DNA of 17,319 nt from an uncultured Clostridia bacterium (GCA_937919155.1 CALFPM010000045.1:1-17319), one strand, 5' to 3'; counted from the first letter of the stretch, positions 1-7,716 are shown. Numbers and translations: made by a program. The notes: generated from the sequence alone by a model not told the origin.

Positions 1-114
1 TATTGTTTTTATTAATTTTTTCTCTTCTTCCTCTAATTTTTGAGTATCATAAAATTTAGTACGCTCGAAAGAATAGAGTGGAATTGGGTTGCTAACAGTA
101 GAATTTTTCGTCAA
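1..114 (-). CDS. Possible partial reading frame running off the left edge, unknown product
   Basis: Read on the minus strand from a TTG at 112-114, the frame stays open to the window edge and encodes about 38 residues, including the stretch PIPLYSFERTKFYDTQKLE followed by a Glu/Lys-rich tail. It overlaps the end of the helix-turn-helix remnant in another frame, as a coupled downstream gene would. No ribosome site precedes the TTG and I recognise no family. It could be the start of a mobile-element gene or chance open frame in AT-rich DNA. Confidence 0.2.
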   Translation of the reverse strand, partial: MTKNSTVSNPIPLYSFERTKFYDTQKLEEEEKKLIKTI

Positions 115-277
115 AATACTTTTTGGGAACGCTACCGCTGATAATGATGAATCCTTTTTCGGCCAATTCATCGTTAAGCTTTCTTATAATGCGATATGCA
201 GTCGGACGTGATATAGTTAAAAGTTCCGCAACATCATCTGCAGTAATAAGAATGAATTTTTTTTGTGAATGTTTATA
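92..277 (-). pseudogene. 5'-truncated small helix-turn-helix (excisionase-like) protein remnant
   Basis: The minus strand translates to a segment beginning ILITADDVAELLTISRPTAY, followed by a recognition-helix-like RIIRKLNDELAEKG and a wing-like IIISGSVPKKYFDEKFYC before the TAG at 92-94. This order (DVAELL, turn, TAYRIIRKLN, then SGxVPKKYFxEKFY) matches a family of roughly 60-70 residue DNA-binding proteins common in Firmicutes integrative elements and phages, some called excisionase-like. The frame opens after a TAG at 278-280 and contains no ATG, GTG or TTG in a suitable place, and no ribosome site. I therefore read it as a remnant that lost its start. The surrounding AT-rich DNA, unlike the rest of the window, fits a decayed mobile-element edge. 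The fold assignment is fairly good; the exact role is inference. Confidence 0.55.
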
Positions 278-546
278 CTATGATGTTTTGCTATAAATTT
301 AGAATCCTGTGTATATTTTATTGAAATGGTTGAAACTAAACATTTAAAGCGTTATAATTTTATAGTGATTGTAAAAACTGATATGTAAATATAGTTTGTA
401 CGAGGAGACAAATAGGTTTTAGATATTTATTGTTTTATACTCAACAGTCGGTCATAAAGATTTTGCATAATGATAGTATCAAATTATAGATTTTTTATTG
501 CTTCTATGTTATTATTAAATTGGTTTATTATGAGAGGAGGCGGAAT
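278..546. other. AT-rich intergenic and leader region upstream of the signalling operon
   Basis: No gene is convincing here. It is visibly richer in A and T than the coding DNA to its right. It contains the promoter at 330-358, which implies a 5' leader of about 180 nt before the start codon at 547. A GAGGAG-like motif at 402-407 is followed by a short open frame without a standard start codon. No known riboswitch was recognised. Confidence 0.5.
330..358 (+). promoter_or_regulatory. Sigma-A type promoter for the sensor/response-regulator operon
   Basis: TTGAAA (330-335) is separated by exactly 17 bases from a perfect TATAAT (353-358). Transcription would begin near 365. It points toward the sensor gene at 547, and nothing else on the plus strand lies between. 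The long leader leaves room for post-transcriptional control, but no structure was identified. Confidence 0.65.
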
Positions 547-2208
547 ATGATAAGGACACAGAAAAAAACTCTGATTTATCTTGTCTGCGCAATGGTTCTT
601 GCGATGGCAGGTATACTCTATAACGGCATCAACTTTCCGCTTACCAACTCATTTTCAGGAAATACATTTACAATTCTGCCTCACATAATTTTTGTTGCGC
701 TGTCGTTCGGCTGGGTTATTTCCGTGCGGCGCAGAATTCTTGATAAACGAATCCGAAGCTATCTGATTTCCGTCGGTCTGCTTATGTCATTCTGGCTTGC
801 AGAGAGAACAACGAAATGGTTTTTTGTTTCTGAATTCTCCGACCTTTGCAGATATATGTGGTATGCTTTTTATATTCCGATGATTCTCATTCCGCTTCTC
901 GGTGTGTTTATCACAACCTATATCGGCAAACCCGAAACATACAAAATGCCGTGGTGGTTCAATCTTCTTTATATTCCCGCATTCGCACTCATTCTTTTTG
1001 TTTTCACAAACGATTTTCATAATCTCGTGTTTGAATTCCCGAACGGAATTTATTATTTCAATGAACAATACGAATACGGTTTCGGTTTTTATATAGTTGC
1101 CGCGTGGTTTGTAATTCTGGGATTTTATTTTGTTGTTGCTCTTGCAATTAAGAGCCGTGTGCCGGGAAGTAAAACATTTCAGAAATTGCCGCTTATCATC
1201 ATGGCTTGCTCCGTTGTTTTCTGGGTGATTTATGCTCTTGATCTTATCAAAGCCGACCTGACCGCTGTTGACTGCCTTATGATTACCCTTCTTCTTGAAA
1301 GTGCAATCGAAAGCGGTCTTATCCGTTCAAATGCGGGTTACACGGAATTCTTTGAAATTTCAACGGTTGCGGCACAGGTTGTTGATAAGAATTATCAGAC
1401 AATGTATATTTCTTCTTATGCCGATGATTTGCCCGAGGATGTGATGCGAAACGCATTGGACAGACCCGTTGAACTCGGAAAAACAATGCTTCACGGCAAA
1501 CCTGTTTCGGGCGGATATGTATTCTGGCAGAACGATATAAAAGAAATCAAAAAGCTGATGAAAAGCCTTGAAGAAGCCCGTGAAAGGCTCAGCGAAAACA
1601 ACTTTCTGCTGAAAGCTGAAATTGATATGAACGAGCAGAAAGCCCGTTTTGAAGAAAAGAACAGACTCTATGACCGTATTGCACGGGACGTTTCATCACA
1701 GCTTATAAAAGCAGAAGAATTGCTCACTCAGGCAAAACAAAATTCCGAAGAGGCTCATGATGCGTTGGCAAAAATCTGTGTTATAAGCGCATACATAAAA
1801 CGAAGAAGCAATCTGCTTTTGCTCAGCGAAGAAAACAAAATAATTTCTTCATCAGAGCTTGAATTCTGCCTTCGTGAATCGCTTGACAATATCCGCTTGC
1901 TCGGTGTTCATTCATCGTTAAAGAGCAAATGCTCGGGCAGTCTGGATGTTGAAAATGCAGTTGCCGTTTACGACTTGTTTGAAAAAACAGTCGAGTTATT
2001 CATTGACGATATCAACGCACTTATGGTATCACTCAGATGTGAAAACTCCGTCATAAAACTCACTCTTCAGACAGGTCTGAATGACGGTGCGGATATTTCT
2101 GAGCTGAACACACTTTCACTCAATGGCGGAAGTGTAACCTGCGATGTTGATGAAAACGATGTTGCGGTTTATGTTCTTCTTTCCGAAGGAGGTGCATCGG
2201 ATGATTAA
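547..2208 (+). CDS. 7TM sensor protein with degenerate histidine-kinase core
   Basis: This 553-residue protein has an N-terminal set of about seven hydrophobic helices (roughly residues 9-255), as in the histidine-kinase N-terminal 7TM sensor domain. A PAS-like segment (about 265-335), a coiled coil (about 333-375) and a kinase-like region follow. The expected H-box reads YDRIARDVSSQL (375-386), with serines where the phospho-acceptor histidine should be. The C-terminal half has no clear N-box or glycine-rich ATP lid. It is therefore likely a signal receptor or scaffold, not an active kinase, working with the kinase encoded next to it (inference). The start at ATG 547 is preferred over the in-frame TTG at 520 because AGAGGAGG lies just upstream of it. 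Its last 8 bases overlap the next gene, implying translational coupling. Confidence 0.8.
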   Translation: MIRTQKKTLIYLVCAMVLAMAGILYNGINFPLTNSFSGNTFTILPHIIFVALSFGWVISVRRRILDKRIRSYLISVGLLMSFWLAERTTKWFFVSEFSDLCRYMWYAFYIPMILIPLLGVFITTYIGKPETYKMPWWFNLLYIPAFALILFVFTNDFHNLVFEFPNGIYYFNEQYEYGFGFYIVAAWFVILGFYFVVALAIKSRVPGSKTFQKLPLIIMACSVVFWVIYALDLIKADLTAVDCLMITLLLESAIESGLIRSNAGYTEFFEISTVAAQVVDKNYQTMYISSYADDLPEDVMRNALDRPVELGKTMLHGKPVSGGYVFWQNDIKEIKKLMKSLEEARERLSENNFLLKAEIDMNEQKARFEEKNRLYDRIARDVSSQLIKAEELLTQAKQNSEEAHDALAKICVISAYIKRRSNLLLLSEENKIISSSELEFCLRESLDNIRLLGVHSSLKSKCSGSLDVENAVAVYDLFEKTVELFIDDINALMVSLRCENSVIKLTLQTGLNDGADISELNTLSLNGGSVTCDVDENDVAVYVLLSEGGASDD

Positions 2209-3481
2209 CCTTCTTGAAACAGGAACTTATTTTCAGGCAGTTTTTATGTCGGTTTTATTTCTTGAAGCCGTAATAAATGTCTGCTGTATTCCCAATCTTT
2301 TTCTCCGTAATTACAAGCCTCTGACAAAGGTGGTTACCGTTGTTTTCAATCTTATAGGTTTTGCTCTGCTCGTTGTTCTGACAACGGGAATAAATGCACA
2401 GCTGTGCCACAGAGATATTCCGTATCCGAGCATATTGCTACTTGAAAATGCGGAATACTCTCTGATATTCATTTTGGCAAATCTTGCTTTTCTTGTTTTT
2501 CTCGGTATCGGAGAAATCCGTTACCGCAAAAACAGCGTTTCGTCGCTTTCCATAAAAGAAAGCTTCGACCATCTTCCGACAGGTCTTTGTTTTTCAAAGG
2601 CCAACGGCACCGTTCAGCTTGTTAACCACAAAATGAACGAACTCGGATATATTCTGACGGGCGAAGAAATTCAGAATGCCAACAGATTCTGGAAGACACT
2701 TGTAAACGGTGCTGTTCTTCCCGATGTTCATCGTATTACCGACAGCAAACAACCCGAATACCGTCTGTCTGACGGAACGGTCTATACTTTCAAGCGTGAA
2801 AAGGTTGAAAATGTTTTTCAGATTACCGCTACCGACACAACAAGCCTACATAAGCTCACAAACAGATTTCGTATGAACAACGAAGAGCTTGAAGAAATGA
2901 ACGCAAGACTCAGGCATTACGGCGAAACCGTTGACGAAACAACAAGGGCAAGAGAGAGGCTTGAAACAAAAATCCGTATTCACAGCGAACTTGGTCAGGC
3001 ACTTCTCGCAACCCGTCATACGTTGAGTCTGCCCGATGCCGATTATCAGCCGATTATCAGCACTTGGAACAGAAACATTGCCGTTCTACGCACGGAAGCT
3101 GAACCTTCGCAAAGCAGCGGTCTGCTTAACACGCTTATTGATATTGCCAAATCCGCAGGTGTTACCGTTGAAATAAGCGGTGAATTCCCGATGAACGATA
3201 TGGCAGGCAGTATACTGACTTCTGCCGCAACGGAAGCGCTGACAAATGCCGTTATTCACGCAGACGCCAAAACTCTGTTTGTCGAGTTTTACGAAACAGA
3301 GGATAGCTATAATGCCAGATATACCAATGACGGAAATCAACCGACAACTGAAATATACGAGGGCGGCGGTCTCGGATCGCTCCGCAGTAAAATTGAACGG
3401 TTGGGCGGAAATATGGAGATTCAGTCTGTGCCGCAGTTTGTTATGACTGTGCAGATGCCGAAAGAGGTGAAATTATTTTGA
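2201..3481 (+). CDS. Membrane sensor histidine kinase, NarL/LuxR-associated type
   Basis: This 426-residue protein has three to four N-terminal hydrophobic helices (within residues 10-105), a PAS-like domain (about 117-215, SFDHLPTGLCF) and a coiled coil (about 222-257). A HisKA_3-like dimerisation helix carries the likely phospho-acceptor H261 in KIRIHSELGQALLATR. The ATPase domain keeps an N-box (E345, N349, H353 in TEALTNAVIH), a G1-like NDG (376-378) and a GGGLGSLRSKIERLGG lid (388-403). It should autophosphorylate and pass phosphate to the response regulator encoded next (family knowledge). AAGGAGG at 2186-2192 supports the ATG at 2201. The gene overlaps both neighbours, so the three products are probably made in fixed proportion and may form one sensory complex. 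The signal is unknown. Confidence 0.85.
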   Translation: MINLLETGTYFQAVFMSVLFLEAVINVCCIPNLFLRNYKPLTKVVTVVFNLIGFALLVVLTTGINAQLCHRDIPYPSILLLENAEYSLIFILANLAFLVFLGIGEIRYRKNSVSSLSIKESFDHLPTGLCFSKANGTVQLVNHKMNELGYILTGEEIQNANRFWKTLVNGAVLPDVHRITDSKQPEYRLSDGTVYTFKREKVENVFQITATDTTSLHKLTNRFRMNNEELEEMNARLRHYGETVDETTRARERLETKIRIHSELGQALLATRHTLSLPDADYQPIISTWNRNIAVLRTEAEPSQSSGLLNTLIDIAKSAGVTVEISGEFPMNDMAGSILTSAATEALTNAVIHADAKTLFVEFYETEDSYNARYTNDGNQPTTEIYEGGGLGSLRSKIERLGGNMEIQSVPQFVMTVQMPKEVKLF

Positions 3482-4110
3482 TTAACGTTCTTATTGTTGA
3501 AGACGACCCTATGGCTCGCAAGCTGCTTGAAATATACATAAACGACAGCGAAGAATATAAACTTTCGCAATCTATTGAAAGTGCGGCAATGGCAGAGCTT
3601 TACTGCCGCAGAAATCCCATTGACCTGATTCTTATGGACGTATGCACGGCAATGGATGCAAACGGACTTGATGCGGCGGCAAAAATCAAAAAGAGCTGTC
3701 CGCATATCAAAATAATCATCGTCACAAGTCAGCCCGAATTCAGCTTTATTGAAAGAGCAAGAAAAGCTGGAGTTGAAAGCTTCTGGTACAAAAGTGCATC
3801 CGCAGAGGAAATCATTGAGGTTATGAACAGAACAATGGCGGGTGAATCCGTTTATCCCGACACAACGCCTTCACTCAGACTCGGAGAAGCACTCAACGTT
3901 GATTTCACCGAAAAAGAGCTTCTTGTTCTTCGTGAGGTTGTTGACGGCGAAGCCGATGCGGATATAGCCGAAAAGCTCGGAATGTCCCTGCGCACCGTGA
4001 AAGCACACATTCAGAATATGCGTGACAAAACGGGCTTCCGCAACCGCACCGAACTTGCGGTAAGAGTGCGTGAAAGCGGTCTTGTCATCAACGACCATAA
4101 AACAGAATAA
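3478..4110 (+). CDS. NarL/FixJ-family response regulator with LuxR-type HTH
   Basis: This 210-residue cytoplasmic DNA-binding regulator has an N-terminal receiver domain (1-120) with the acidic pocket E8, D9 and D10, phospho-acceptor D54 in ILMD, switch residue T83 and conserved K105. A LuxR/GerE helix-turn-helix spans about 143-200 (FTEKELLVLREVVDGEADAD, then IAEKLGMSLRTVKAHIQNM). It should be phosphorylated by the kinase encoded upstream. The start is TTG at 3478, sharing bases with that gene's TGA, with AGAGGTG eight bases before it, so translation is probably coupled. No target operator was recognised. The downstream neighbour is convergent, so the regulon is not evident from context. Confidence 0.92.
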   Translation: MINVLIVEDDPMARKLLEIYINDSEEYKLSQSIESAAMAELYCRRNPIDLILMDVCTAMDANGLDAAAKIKKSCPHIKIIIVTSQPEFSFIERARKAGVESFWYKSASAEEIIEVMNRTMAGESVYPDTTPSLRLGEALNVDFTEKELLVLREVVDGEADADIAEKLGMSLRTVKAHIQNMRDKTGFRNRTELAVRVRESGLVINDHKTE

Positions 4111-4118
4111 AATATTAA

Positions 4119-4153
4119 CAGGCAACATCGTTATGATGCTGCCTGCTTTTTTT
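4119..4153. terminator. Rho-independent terminator between convergent genes, possibly bidirectional
   Basis: The left arm 4119-4129 pairs with the right arm 4135-4145 (10 of 11 positions paired, one A/C mismatch) around a GTTAT loop. A run of seven T residues follows at 4147-4153 on the plus strand. The A-rich stretch 4106-4118 could serve as a weaker T-tract for the convergent helicase gene. Confidence 0.85.
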
Positions 4154-6776
4154 ATTTCACTATCTTTTTATTTTTGACGAATTTGCTGTTTGCGTTGATA
4201 TAAGAATACTTACGGCATTTGAAAAGCTCTTTTCTGCCTTGCTCGTTTCTTGTGAAAACAAGGTCGAACTTGCCGCCTGCGGATCTGAGATTCTTTGCAA
4301 GAATTGCCGCAGTTTCTTTATTGACACCGATTATCGATGGGCAGGCATAGCTCTGAACATAGTTTGTTGTTTCAAACTTTGAAATGCCCTTTGTGCCGAT
4401 GAGAAGATATCTCGGGTCGTCAATGGGTGAAAGAAGCTCGGAAACCGCCTTTGCAAAAACGTTCTTCTCTCTGACGGTTGCCTTTGAAAGCGAACAGTTG
4501 ACTGTATTTTTCTTTTCGGATTTCTTAACGGAAACCGTTGCTCCCCTGCTCTCGATTTCACCGATTTCTTTGAGAGTGCGAAGAACTGCATTTGAAATGT
4601 TTGAAACCGTCTTTTCGGGCGATGAATTCTTCATAACAACGCTTGCACATTTAATCAGAAGAACAGCGCTGATTGCCGCTATGATGAATCCGAGCAGGCC
4701 GCCGAAGAAACCCGACGTTGCGATTATGATTATTGCAAGGACAATGAGAACAGCAAGAACAACTGCATAAATCTTGTTCTTATGAACGGCACTTGCAGGC
4801 TGAACTTCTGCAGGAATTTCGCTTACTTCTTCAATTTCGGGTCTTGCTTTGCCCTTAACCGCACCGTTCCATCTGCCTGCCATAACGTTTCTTGCGGCGG
4901 CAAGAGAAAGCATCTGATTATTGATGCTTTCAAGTCCGTTTTGGTCATAAGGCGCTTTGAGAATATCTATTCTGTCCGTTCCGCTTTCAATAACGTCGCT
5001 GTTATATGCAGGTGCCTGGAAGCAGGCAAAACGGCGTTTCATCGTTTCAAAATCATCGCTTATGATTTCATCTTTTGAATCGGGCTCAACAGTAACGAGA
5101 TGCCAGATATTAGACACCTTTTCGGGGTTCTTTTTATCAATACGGATTGCTCTGCCTCGCATCTGGTTGGAAAGCATAAAGCTGCCCACAAAACTCGCAA
5201 GAATCAGAGAATTAATATTCGGCGAATCCCATCCTTCGCCGAGCAAAGACTTTGTTCCGATAAGTACATTGATAACGCCAAGCTGAAATGCTTTTGTGAT
5301 AATACTTACTTTATTTTTGTTTGAACCGCTGAAAATGATTTCAGTATGGTTCGTATTTTCAATCTTCTTTATTCTGCAAGGCACACTTTCGTTATATGCG
5401 ATTTCCTGTGCAGTTTCAACGGCTGAATCGGGCAGAATCACAAGTGTACCCGAAAGCACCGCAACCTTTGCATCAGGAGCAGTTCTGCGGATTGATTCAA
5501 AAACGGGCACGGTGCCGAGTGCATGAATTTCTTCGTTCGTGCCGACAAGTTTAAGCATATCCTTTTTAATGTAATCGGTAAGAATAAGCATTCGCAGAGA
5601 ATCGCCGAGGTTTTTATATTCACTTTCAACAATTTTGTTTATGCTTCCGAGTTTACCCGTTGAGGAAACGAGCATTTTATTGATTTTATCGCTTGATGCA
5701 AGGCGGACTTTTCTTTTTTCGACAAGAGCCTCTTTCGAGAGAATTGCTTTTAATTCTTCGCTGATTTCTTCGGTGAAAACATCGGGCTTGTCAATAATAA
5801 ACTGAAACGCTTTTTCGGCTTCGATTATTGAATAAACAGGTGCTTTTCTGCCCTCAAAAACCTTTTCTTCAAGGCTTTTTGAAATATTTGCACCGCCGTG
5901 CTTTGCAACACAGACAAGCGATTTGAAGCCGTTTATGTTATCATAAAGCACTTCTTCGTTGCCCGATACATTTGAAGCCTGCAATGCTTTTGAAAGCAGA
6001 CCGCTTTTTAATATTTCATCGGTAACCGCAACGGATTTCGCCTTATAGTTTGCAAGGGTCTGTGCTTCTTCTTCGGTGGGATAGCTGAAATAGATATAAT
6101 CCTGATGAGGGCAGAGCGTTTTCTGCATAACGAGTTGCGGAACAAAGATTTCTTCGTCAATATCACCGCAGAGAGCCTGATATCTGTTCCATTCGGCAGG
6201 TGCGCTGTCATAGGGCGGAGTGGCGGTGAGAGCAATGATTGTAACACCGTCACCGAGCATTGCAACAAACTTTTCGAGAGCCTTCTGCCATTCGCTTTTG
6301 AGGTGATGCGCTTCGTCAAGGCAGATTGTTTTTATGCCTGCCTTTTTGATTTCAGCAAGCAAATCGAAATTACTGAAATCCTGCGTTTCTTCCGTTTCGA
6401 GCTCATCTTCATTTGCTTCGGCTTCCATAACGGATTTTGTGAAAGCGGCGTGGAGTGCCTGATATGTGATTGAAGTTATGAGTTTGGGATTTGTGAGTGA
6501 ATAGGAAACGTATTCATCGGGAATCTCGGTTTCGGGCAGATATGCTTCAACAAATCTTTCGCCCCATTGCTGACGGATTGTTACCGACGGTGACATAACG
6601 AGAGTAGGTGCGTTCTGTCTGCGGATGAGTTCAAGACCGAGAATGGTTTTACCGCTGCCCGGTGCGGCAACAATATGTATTCTTTTATCTTTCAGATGTT
6701 TCTGCGAATTATCAAGCACCGCCTGCTGATAATCACGGAAAATCCATTTGAATTTAACTTTGCTGAAATCTTTCAT
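4152..6776 (-). CDS. Membrane-anchored SF2 DEAH-box helicase-like ATPase
   Basis: This 874-residue protein has two RecA-like domains. It begins with a Q-motif-like FRDYQQAVLD (13-22), then Walker A AAPGSGKT with K43, DEAH at 154-157, TATPP at 184-188, motif V LIGTKSLLGEGWDSP (505-519) and motif VI QMRGRAIR (538-545). It resembles the ResIII-type DEAD/DEAH group. Unusually, two hydrophobic helices follow (about 669-687 and 690-713), with a charged C-terminal domain of about 160 residues that I do not recognise. This predicts a nucleic-acid-dependent ATPase tethered to the inner membrane; no nuclease motif is visible. The ATG at 6776 (weak ribosome site GGATGTG) is chosen over one at 6815, which overlaps a TATAAT and would lie upstream of the transcript. 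Role unknown; DNA repair, RNA handling or defence are all possible. Confidence 0.85.
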   Translation of the reverse strand: MKDFSKVKFKWIFRDYQQAVLDNSQKHLKDKRIHIVAAPGSGKTILGLELIRRQNAPTLVMSPSVTIRQQWGERFVEAYLPETEIPDEYVSYSLTNPKLITSITYQALHAAFTKSVMEAEANEDELETEETQDFSNFDLLAEIKKAGIKTICLDEAHHLKSEWQKALEKFVAMLGDGVTIIALTATPPYDSAPAEWNRYQALCGDIDEEIFVPQLVMQKTLCPHQDYIYFSYPTEEEAQTLANYKAKSVAVTDEILKSGLLSKALQASNVSGNEEVLYDNINGFKSLVCVAKHGGANISKSLEEKVFEGRKAPVYSIIEAEKAFQFIIDKPDVFTEEISEELKAILSKEALVEKRKVRLASSDKINKMLVSSTGKLGSINKIVESEYKNLGDSLRMLILTDYIKKDMLKLVGTNEEIHALGTVPVFESIRRTAPDAKVAVLSGTLVILPDSAVETAQEIAYNESVPCRIKKIENTNHTEIIFSGSNKNKVSIITKAFQLGVINVLIGTKSLLGEGWDSPNINSLILASFVGSFMLSNQMRGRAIRIDKKNPEKVSNIWHLVTVEPDSKDEIISDDFETMKRRFACFQAPAYNSDVIESGTDRIDILKAPYDQNGLESINNQMLSLAAARNVMAGRWNGAVKGKARPEIEEVSEIPAEVQPASAVHKNKIYAVVLAVLIVLAIIIIATSGFFGGLLGFIIAAISAVLLIKCASVVMKNSSPEKTVSNISNAVLRTLKEIGEIESRGATVSVKKSEKKNTVNCSLSKATVREKNVFAKAVSELLSPIDDPRYLLIGTKGISKFETTNYVQSYACPSIIGVNKETAAILAKNLRSAGGKFDLVFTRNEQGRKELFKCRKYSYINANSKFVKNKKIVK

Positions 6777-6813
6777 AACATCACATCCGTTTGCCGATTT
6801 TTTTACAAGTATC

Positions 6814-6819
6814 ATTATA
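6814..6819 (-). promoter_or_regulatory. Likely -10 element for the helicase gene
   Basis: The minus strand carries TATAAT here, about 38 bases before the chosen start codon, with transcription expected to begin near 6807. The sequence at the -35 distance (GATGAA, 6837-6842) is a poor match, so an activator or a weak promoter is likely. The strong terminator just upstream separates this gene from the preceding operon and supports an independent promoter. Confidence 0.5.
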
Positions 6820-6862
6820 TCATATATTTTAGGCTTTTCATCGTACTTTAGTGCAGTTTTTT

Positions 6863-6891
6863 AAAAAAGACGGCAGATTTCTCTGCCGTCT
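6863..6891 (-). terminator. Strong rho-independent terminator ending the long minus-strand operon
   Basis: A perfect 10-bp stem (6868-6877 with 6882-6891) closes a four-base loop. On the minus strand it is followed by six T residues (6863-6868). It lies just after the stop codon of the small secreted-protein gene. Confidence 0.92.
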
Positions 6892-6907
6892 GATAAAACA
6901 TTCAATT

Positions 6908-7699
6908 TCAGTGCTCTGCTCCGCATTCGCAGACAAGATTATTGCCAAAAAGCTTCTGGAAAAAGAGAACAATCTTATAGAAGAAACCTGTAATACCGCC
7001 CTGATGGCATTTGCATTCACAATCTTTGTAAACCGCTTCTGCAGTAACGTTGAAAACACCCATTGTGAACGTTGTTTCGGAATCATAATAATCTTCGGGA
7101 GTTGCGCCTGTGATATTCCAACAATAAAAAATCTTGCCGTCAATCTGATCTGCTGTGATTGTTACCACATTGCCGATAACTGCACTTGAAGCAGACGCCT
7201 TTCCGTTTATAACGTTAACGTCTGTGCCAAGAGTTACAGAATCGCCGAGTTTGATTCTTATAATGCACATTGCTTTGCCGTTACCGCCATGTTTATAAAG
7301 ATAATATGCACTGTTACTGGGAAGATAGGAACTGAAATTATAACGCGGAATTTCTTTTCCGTCATATACAACTTTGAATTCATCAGCTGCGGGAAGCTCA
7401 TATCCGCCGATATAGAATGTTGTGAGCACATAGTATTCCTTTTCAGGGTCAGCTATCTCGCCGCCGCAATTCGGAACCTCTGTTGACTTGATTACCGAAT
7501 AATAAGGCGGCTGATTGTAGTCAAGTGAAGGGAAACAAGAGTTAAGATTTGAGTTATTGAGTTCTTCACCGTAATAGATTGCGGGGAACTTACTGATTTC
7601 GATAACCTTTGTTGCGGCTGATGCTGAAGTCATTGATATACTCATCATTGCAAAAACAGTAATGAGAGCGAGCGTAATTGCTGTTAATTTTTTAATCAT
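6908..7699 (-). CDS. Small secreted protein with InlB-like repeat and C-terminal CxCxCH module
   Basis: This 263-residue exported protein has a classical signal peptide (1-29, ending SASAA). A domain I do not recognise spans about 30-150. A divergent InlB B-repeat-like segment follows (about 158-225, VNVINGKASASSAVIGNVVT). The C-terminus (227-263) has the Cys/His cluster CECKCH (C227, C229, C231, H232), an aromatic amphipathic stretch GGITGFFYKIVLFFQKLFG, and a second cluster C257/C259/H263. The same module ends the secreted protein at 10390-12294. Its function is unknown; surface anchoring, metal binding or membrane association are possibilities. AAAGGAG lies 10 bases before the ATG and touches the stop of the preceding lipoprotein gene, 17 bases upstream. 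It is the last gene before the terminator. Confidence 0.82.
   Translation of the reverse strand: MIKKLTAITLALITVFAMMSISMTSASAATKVIEISKFPAIYYGEELNNSNLNSCFPSLDYNQPPYYSVIKSTEVPNCGGEIADPEKEYYVLTTFYIGGYELPAADEFKVVYDGKEIPRYNFSSYLPSNSAYYLYKHGGNGKAMCIIRIKLGDSVTLGTDVNVINGKASASSAVIGNVVTITADQIDGKIFYCWNITGATPEDYYDSETTFTMGVFNVTAEAVYKDCECKCHQGGITGFFYKIVLFFQKLFGNNLVCECGAEH
6948..7015. repeat. Copy A of duplicated C-terminal-module DNA
   Basis: By eye, 62 of 68 bases match positions 10433-10500 in the same orientation, with one perfectly shared 23-base run. It encodes most of the GG-GFFYKIVLFFQKLF segment and part of the preceding Cys/His cluster. Conservation at DNA level points to recent duplication or gene conversion. 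Confidence 0.85.
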
Positions 7700-7716
7700 T
7701 TTAAATTAACTCCTTT

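Noticed and set aside
412..489. A 25-codon open frame preceded by GAGGAG in the sensor leader
   Set aside because: It has no ATG, GTG or TTG start at the right distance (the codon is ATA) and its composition is that of AT-rich noncoding DNA. It is noted only as a possible decayed leader peptide.
520..546. Upstream TTG start for the 7TM sensor
   Set aside because: The AGAGGAGG ribosome site lies inside this extension and is correctly spaced for ATG 547, so the longer form is unlikely.
6777..6815. Upstream ATG start for the helicase
   Set aside because: This ATG overlaps the likely -10 TATAAT and lacks a ribosome site, so it should not be within the transcript.
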